From: Akkermansiaceae bacterium
GTDB taxonomy: Bacteria > Verrucomicrobiota > Verrucomicrobiia > Verrucomicrobiales > Akkermansiaceae
Direction: 5' to 3'
NCBI GenBank assembly: GCA_028822935.1
Contig: JAPKCM010000019.1
Coordinates: 1 to 64,000, forward strand
DNA: 64,000 nt
Each line of letters starts with the position of its first letter. The first letter of the stretch is position 1. Shown in pieces: positions 59,446 to 64,000 of the stretch. The translations under genes were made by a program, and so were the position numbers. The notes beneath the pieces are model-generated. The model saw nothing but the letters and a program-made list of their open reading frames with translations, was not told the origin of the DNA and ran no database searches.

Positions 59446-61482
59446 ATGATCCGAAAATTCAAACTGTGCGCAGAGGCGATCTTCCTAGTCTCAATCACCG
59501 TGAGCTCTGTTCTCGCGGAGAAGAAGCAACCCAATGTTCTTTTTCTGGCGGTCGATGACATGAACGATTGGATCGGGTGTCTTAATACGACGCCCAGTAC
59601 GATCACGCCCAATATCGACAGGCTGGCGGCTCGTGGGGTGAACTTTTCCAATGCGCACACGTGTGGTGTTTACTGCGCCCCGGCGCGCGCGGCGATTTTT
59701 TCGGGGCAGTTTGCTTCGACCACCGGGTGCTATCAGTCGGCGGATTACTTTACGGATCGGCCTGAGATCGAGGGGCTGCAGACGAGTTTTTCTAAGGCGG
59801 GTTACACCACGCTGGGAGCCGGGAAGCTATTGCACCATCGTGAAGGAAGTATTGATGTCCGCGGGTGGGATAAATTTTTCCTTCGCAAGCCATCGCAGCG
59901 CAAAGAGGGCTGGACGCTCGATAATTGGAGCGAGGAACCCCCTTTTCCAGATCCTTTCCCTGCCAGTCCCTTCAATGAGGGCAAGAAAGTGACCGGCGGG
60001 CTCTTCCTTGAGTGGGCTGGTCTGCCCAACGAGAAAGAGGAGGAGATGGCAGACACGATCCGGGTGAACTGGGCGGTGGAGCAGCTGAAGAAAGATCACG
60101 ACAAGCCCTTCTTCATCGCGTGTGGAATTTATGCGCCGCATTTTCCGAACTACTGTTCGCAGAAGTATTTTGACCTCTACGATCGCGATGAGATCGAGTT
60201 GCCCCCCTACAATGCGAATGATCTCGATGATCTTCCCGAACGCATCAAGAAGGCCAAAACCGGACGCTCAAGAATCCACAAGGAACTCGAAGAAAAGGGA
60301 GCGGTGAAGGATGCGATCCACGGATATCTCGCCTGCATGAGTTACGCCGATGCCATGATGGGTCGTATTCTCGATGCGCTTGAAAAGAGTCCTCATGCCG
60401 ACAACATCATCGTGGTTCTTTGGAGTGATCACGGATATCATCACGGATAGAAATACGATTGGGGAAAGCACACTCTTTGGGAACGGACTTCAAATGTTCC
60501 CTTTATCTGGGCGGGGCCAGGAGTCGCGAAGGGTGCCAAGACCGATGTCACCGCGAGCCTTATCGATATGTATCCCACATTTGTGGAGATGTGCGGTCTT
60601 CCGAAGCTGCATCAGAAGCTGGAGGGCACCTCGCTCGCTTCCACCCTGGCAAAGCCTGAAGCAGCAATGAATCGCGACGTTTATCTGCCCTACATGGCTC
60701 CCGGGGAATACGCCGTGATCAACAAAAACTGGCGCTACATTTCCTATGGCAAGGACGGCGAAGAACTTTACGACGTGAAAGCCGACCCCAACGAATGGGA
60801 CAACATTGCCGACAAGCCCGAGCATGCCGGGGTGAAAGCGAAGCTTCGTAATTCCGCTCCCAAGGAATTTGTGAAGCCCGCTCCCAAGCGGAACATCGGG
60901 AAGGATCTCATCATTGAGGGCGAGACCTTTCGCTGGCGCAAGGGTGGGGAACAGGCACCGGCTCCTAGAAAGACGGCCCAAAAAAAGAAGGGGAACAAAA
61001 AGAACATTCTCTTCATCGTTTGCGATGATCTCAACACGCACGTTTCGCCATCGGGCTACGATCACATCAAGACGCCCGCTCTTGCGCAGCTCGAGTCCGA
61101 AGGAATGACTTTCAATCGCGCTTTCTGTCAGTATCCCGTTTGCGGTCCGTCGCGAGCGTCCTTTCTCAATGGGCTCTATCCCACGTCGAGCGGGGTGATC
61201 GATAACAAGTCCGATGTTCGTCAGGCGCGTCCGGGGACGGTTTCGATGCCTCAGTTTTTAAAGAAAGCGGCTATTGGACAGGTGGCGTAGGGAAGGTTTT
61301 TCATACACCCCGCCACAACCCAGGTGAGGTTGCTTGGAGCGAATCGCATTATTACGCCAACGACGAACTTCCGGTCGTGACAGCGGCGCGCAAGAAGTTT
61401 GAAGGGGAGAACGGCTCCGTTGAACTGCCTAAAAATGGCAAAGCGTGGCGCGCTTTGGAGAAACAAGCGAAGGCCGGCCGTT
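59446..61482 (+). pseudogene. Tandem double-sulfatase frame broken by an amber codon and a frameshift
   Basis: From ATG 59446 a signal peptide and a sulfatase domain ([18 protein letters not shown] site at Cys77, [11 protein letters not shown]) run into TAG 60448-60450. In the family the next residue is normally Glu (GEKxxW), so GAG to TAG is likely. The same frame continues [20 protein letters not shown] to the end of the first sulfatase. A Lys/Pro linker (about 60950-60995) follows, then a second sulfatase start ([19 protein letters not shown] site). At about 61265 the frame shifts and the second domain goes on in another frame ([20 protein letters not shown]) until about 61480. The ancestral gene encoded two fused sulfatases. 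The first 334 residues might still be made but lack the C-terminal part. Confidence 0.85.
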
Positions 61483-61890
61483 TCGTTAGCGGACGTCATT
61501 TTCCCGAAGGACGAACTTGGACCTGCGGCGAGCGAAATGCGCGTGGCGGACTTCATCGACGAGTGGGTGAGTGCGCCTTATTCGAGGCAGAAAGGGGACC
61601 GCAAAGTGATCATTCCCGGGCTCAAGAAGCTCGACGAAGAATGCCGGAAGCATTTTAAGAAGAACTTCGCTGATCTTACTGAAGAGGAGAAGACGGCGGT
61701 TTGCGATGTGATGGCAAAAGGGGATCATTTTTTCCACGCCTTCACGAGCATTTCTGCCGGGGCCTACTACAGCGATCCGCGCTGCTGGAAGGCTCTCGGG
61801 TATGTCGGGAATGTTCCGTCAGGGGGCGCTTTTACCAGTCCGCCGAAGGAGGTGCTCGATCAACTCGGGTTGAAGCAGACGGTGGAGTGA
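61483..61890 (+). pseudogene. Fragment of a gluconate 2-dehydrogenase subunit 3 family gene
   Basis: The frame reads LADVIFPKDELGPAASEMRV, ADFIDEWVSAPYSRQKGDRK, then YYSDPRCWKALGYVGNVPSG and VLDQLGLKQTVE to the stop. This is nearly the whole mature part of a subunit-3-like protein, but its start and signal sequence are missing. It joins the end of the broken second sulfatase directly. Such proteins usually accompany a GMC oxidoreductase and a cytochrome, and no such partner is next to it here. Confidence 0.75.
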
Positions 61891-61905
61891 CGATGGGTTT
61901 TGTCT

Positions 61906-62145
61906 TTTCCGTCAAATGAAGAGGTTGCGGCCGGTTTCAATTCACGAGGTGATTTTGAGTATCTCGAGCTGATGAATATTCATCCCACGAATCCGGTTTC
62001 ACTAGCCGGAGTTTCCTTTACCGGCGGCGTGACCTTCACAGGATTTGACAACAATTTTTCGGTCGAGGCTCTCGTTTTGGCTTCGGGTGGGCGAGTGCTC
62101 TTGGTCGACAATGAAGCGGCCCTTCAGTTTCGCTATAGAAATTCC
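61906..62145 (+). pseudogene. Lamin-tail domain fragment
   Basis: About 80 codons (FEYLELMNIHPTNPVSLAGV, SFTGGVTFTGF, SGGRVLLVDNEAALQFRY) match the lamin-tail domain of CotH-type proteins such as the one at 35425. It has no start codon context and runs out of homology where it meets the convergent sulfatase gene. It is a leftover of a large gene removed by deletion. Confidence 0.6.
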
Positions 62146-63674
62146 GGAGCGACGGGCGTGATCTTGCGGCCATCGGCGGTGACGGGGAAAAGAGCGCCTT
62201 GGGCTTTGAGGTGGGTCGTCATTTCTGAGAAGAGACGTTTGAGCTCGGCGGGGTTTTTGGTGGAGAGGTCGGCTTTTTCGAAGGGGTCGGAGCGGAGATT
62301 GAAAAGCTCGTAGCGTTGTTTCTGTTTCCCGACGGGGTAGTGGTAGATGAGTTTCCAGTCGCCGTGGCGGAAGCCGGTGTAGTAGTTGCTACGATGCTCG
62401 TGGGGGAAGTGGCTCAGGAAGATTTCGGGGCGGTCGGGATTGGGGGAGCCGCTGAGCTGGGCTTTGAGATCGTGGGCATCGATGGGGTGGTCTTTGGGAA
62501 TTTCCTGGCCGACGAGGTTGAGGATGGTGGGGAAGAGGTCCATGACGGTGGCGAGCTGGGTCTGGGTGGTGCCTTGTGAAATGGGGAGCCGTTTTTGGTG
62601 CGGGTTGGCGGGGTTTGGCCTGGCCCAGGCCGCGATGAAGGGGGCGCGGGTGCCGCCTTCGTAGTGGGCGCCTTTTTTTCCGCGGAGCGGTGCCGAGCTG
62701 CCGTAGTCGTGCGCGCCGCCGAGGGGGGCATCGCCTCCGTTATCGCCAAGGAAGAGGACGAGGGTGTCTTCGGCGACGCCGAGTGCGTTGAGGTGGTCGA
62801 GGAGATCGCCGAGTGATTTGTCCATGCCTTCGACGAGGGTGGCGTAGGCTTGGGCATTTTTAGGTTTGCCGGACTTAAGGTAATTTTTCGCGAAGCGGGC
62901 GTCGGAGTTGAAGGGGGCGTGGAGGGCATAGTGCGCCATGTAGAGGTAGAAGGGCTTTTTTTCCTCGGTAGACTGGGTGACGGCTTTCTTCGCTTCGATG
63001 GTGAGGGCTTCGGTGAGGAAGGTGTCGCTGCCGTGGTAGTCGGTGAGGTGGGAGACGCCGTAAGTGTTTTTCTCGTCCTGTCCTTTGACTTTGTTGCCGT
63101 AGTTTCTCTTGCCGTAGTAGCTGCCGGGTTGGCCGATGCTGTCGCCACCAATGTTGACGTGGAAGCCGAGATTGAGCGGGTCCTGGCCTTCGTGATCGAA
63201 GGGTCCGAAGTGGCCTTTTCCGACATGGATGCTTTGGTAGCCGGACTGCCCGAGGAGTCGGGTGAGGGTGAGGCTGGATTTGGTGAGGCCGGTCCAGTTC
63301 CAGTTGGCGGGGGTGAACTTGGAGCGGTTGTTGGATTTGGGTTTGATCCAGTTTGTGGTTTTGTGGCGGGTGGCATTTTGGCCCGTCATGATGGAGATGC
63401 GGGTGGGGGAGCAGACGGACTGGGCGTAGAACTGGCTGAAGCGGGTGCCCTGGGCGGCGAGGCGCTCCATGTTAGGCGTGCGGTAGAAACGGTTGAGCGG
63501 ATGCTTTACCGGGGTGCCTTTTTCATCGGTGAGAAAGGGGAGAGAGGTGTCCATGGCGCCCATGTCATCGACGAGGAAGAGGACGATGTTGGGCTTGTCA
63601 GCGGCGGAAAGTGCGGAGTTCGAGAGGCTAAATCCTAAGAGGACGAGGACGAGAAGGAGTTTGGGAGAGTTCAT
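62133..63674 (-). CDS. Secreted sulfatase (S1 family)
   Basis: The 513-residue protein has a signal peptide (LLLVLVLLGFSLSNSALSA). The metal-binding start is NIVLFLVDDMGAMD, the formylglycine site is Cys88 in CSPTR, HVGKGHFGPFDHEG lies near residue 160, VLFLGDNGGDAPLG lies near residue 315 and GGTRAPFIAAWARPNP near residue 350. It should hydrolyse sulfate esters on glycans in the periplasm. Start at about 63674 (MNSPKLLLV) is favoured by the signal peptide; an in-frame upstream start at 63743 is unlikely. It is on the opposite strand to the other sulfatase genes, converging with the decayed region. Confidence 0.92.
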   Translation of the reverse strand: MNSPKLLLVLVLLGFSLSNSALSAADKPNIVLFLVDDMGAMDTSLPFLTDEKGTPVKHPLNRFYRTPNMERLAAQGTRFSQFYAQSVCSPTRISIMTGQNATRHKTTNWIKPKSNNRSKFTPANWNWTGLTKSSLTLTRLLGQSGYQSIHVGKGHFGPFDHEGQDPLNLGFHVNIGGDSIGQPGSYYGKRNYGNKVKGQDEKNTYGVSHLTDYHGSDTFLTEALTIEAKKAVTQSTEEKKPFYLYMAHYALHAPFNSDARFAKNYLKSGKPKNAQAYATLVEGMDKSLGDLLDHLNALGVAEDTLVLFLGDNGGDAPLGGAHDYGSSAPLRGKKGAHYEGGTRAPFIAAWARPNPANPHQKRLPISQGTTQTQLATVMDLFPTILNLVGQEIPKDHPIDAHDLKAQLSGSPNPDRPEIFLSHFPHEHRSNYYTGFRHGDWKLIYHYPVGKQKQRYELFNLRSDPFEKADLSTKNPAELKRLFSEMTTHLKAQGALFPVTADGRKITPVAPEFL

Positions 63675-63772
63675 GGAAGGGATGATTGAGGTGGATTGTA
63701 GCTGGGTGGAGGGGAATGCCGAGAGTGGAATTGGGGGGTGCATTCGGCGTGATGTATAGTCACGTTTGTCTC

Positions 63773-63964
63773 ATGAGAAAATTTCTCGTGTTGATGTCGG
63801 GTATGAACATCGGCCACTTCGCCCCTGTGGATGCCGGTAAGTTTCAAAACACCGGCAAATATTAGAGGACATACGATGACGTGAAACTCGCCGCCTATTT
63901 CATCGCCAAACACGAAAACTACAAGGATTTCCTCATCTAGACCGAGACGCTTGCACTGATCTGA
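63773..63964 (+). pseudogene. Possible gene remnant with two in-frame amber codons
   Basis: From ATG 63773 the frame reads MRKFLVLMSGMNIGHFAPVD, AGKFQNTGKY, TAG (63863-63865), RTYDDVKLAAYFIAKHENYK, DFLI, TAG (63938-63940), then TETLALI and TGA. Both sides of each TAG look like protein sequence. The opening resembles the start of some uncharacterised alpha/beta-hydrolase-like proteins, but the similarity is weak. It runs towards the window edge and is unlikely to give a full protein. Confidence 0.35.
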
Positions 63965-64000
63965 TTGCTACGTCAGGAAGGAGCAACATCTGGTTCAAGG

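Noticed and set aside
60448-60450. TAG in the sulfatase read as pyrrolysine or another recoded residue
   Set aside because: TAG is the normal stop of many intact genes in the window, and a frameshift further down the same gene shows that it is decaying.
62850-63638. A 262-codon plus-strand frame opposite the last sulfatase
   Set aside because: Gly/Val/Glu-rich shadow; the minus-strand sulfatase has a signal peptide and full active site.
1-64000. CRISPR arrays, tRNA or rRNA genes, transposases, integrases
   Set aside because: No regularly spaced repeats, no cloverleaf-like sequence and no recognisable recombinase motif were found by reading; a dedicated tRNA scan was not possible.

Overview
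The window reads as chromosomal DNA from a member of the Planctomycetota-Verrucomicrobiota group, most likely a marine or saline Verrucomicrobiales bacterium. The inference rests on gene families, not on a marker gene. It has a DUF1800/DUF1501 pair next to an exosortase, many secreted sulfatases, a DUF1080 protein, CotH/lamin-tail giant proteins, PVC-type cytochrome and beta-propeller proteins and a GH71/GH99-like protein. No rRNA, tRNA, CRISPR array, transposase or integrase was found.

Region 1 (1-26430, all plus strand) is an exopolysaccharide locus. It holds a pyruvyl transferase, a CAP59-like glycosyltransferase, a Wzy-like polymerase, four GT4 enzymes, one intact GT2, two proteins with a nucleotidyltransferase-like front half (one also with a P-loop kinase), an aldo/keto reductase, a GMC oxidoreductase and an APH-like kinase. 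It ends with DUF1800, DUF1501, exosortase, EpsI, a polyprenyl-phosphate sugar transferase and an O-antigen-ligase/TPR protein. Many neighbours share ATGA stop/start overlaps, so long polycistronic units are likely. The order GT4 - GT2 - nucleotidyltransferase/kinase occurs twice. The first copy (4566-6980) is decayed and the second (12804-16268) is intact.

Region 2 (26441-35307) is housekeeping: prs, rplY, pth, rpsF and ssb on plus; a methyltransferase, a VF530 protein, rlmN, selB and an IF-1 protein on minus. Remnants of a transglutaminase-like gene and of a ClC-channel-like gene lie between them.

Region 3 (35425-64000) encodes secreted proteins. These are a 1697-residue CotH/lamin-tail protein, an SGNH-propeller-cupredoxin protein, a thioredoxin, three intact sulfatases, a DUF1080 protein, a zinc metallopeptidase, a secreted C1B-type cysteine peptidase, a VOC protein, a pentaheme cytochrome overlapping a propeller gene, and a GH71/99-like protein. 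Together they look like machinery for breaking down sulfated polysaccharide and using the products, with periplasmic electron transfer.

The most unusual property is the number of gene remnants beside intact genes. They include a pyruvyl transferase/flippase chimera, GT2, FkbM, transglutaminase-like, ClC, FG-GAP/ASPIC, ParE, a tandem double-sulfatase frame broken by an amber codon and frameshifts, gluconate 2-dehydrogenase subunit 3, and a lamin-tail piece. The housekeeping genes are uninterrupted, so general sequencing error is an unlikely explanation. All family assignments come from reading motifs by eye; no database search was run.
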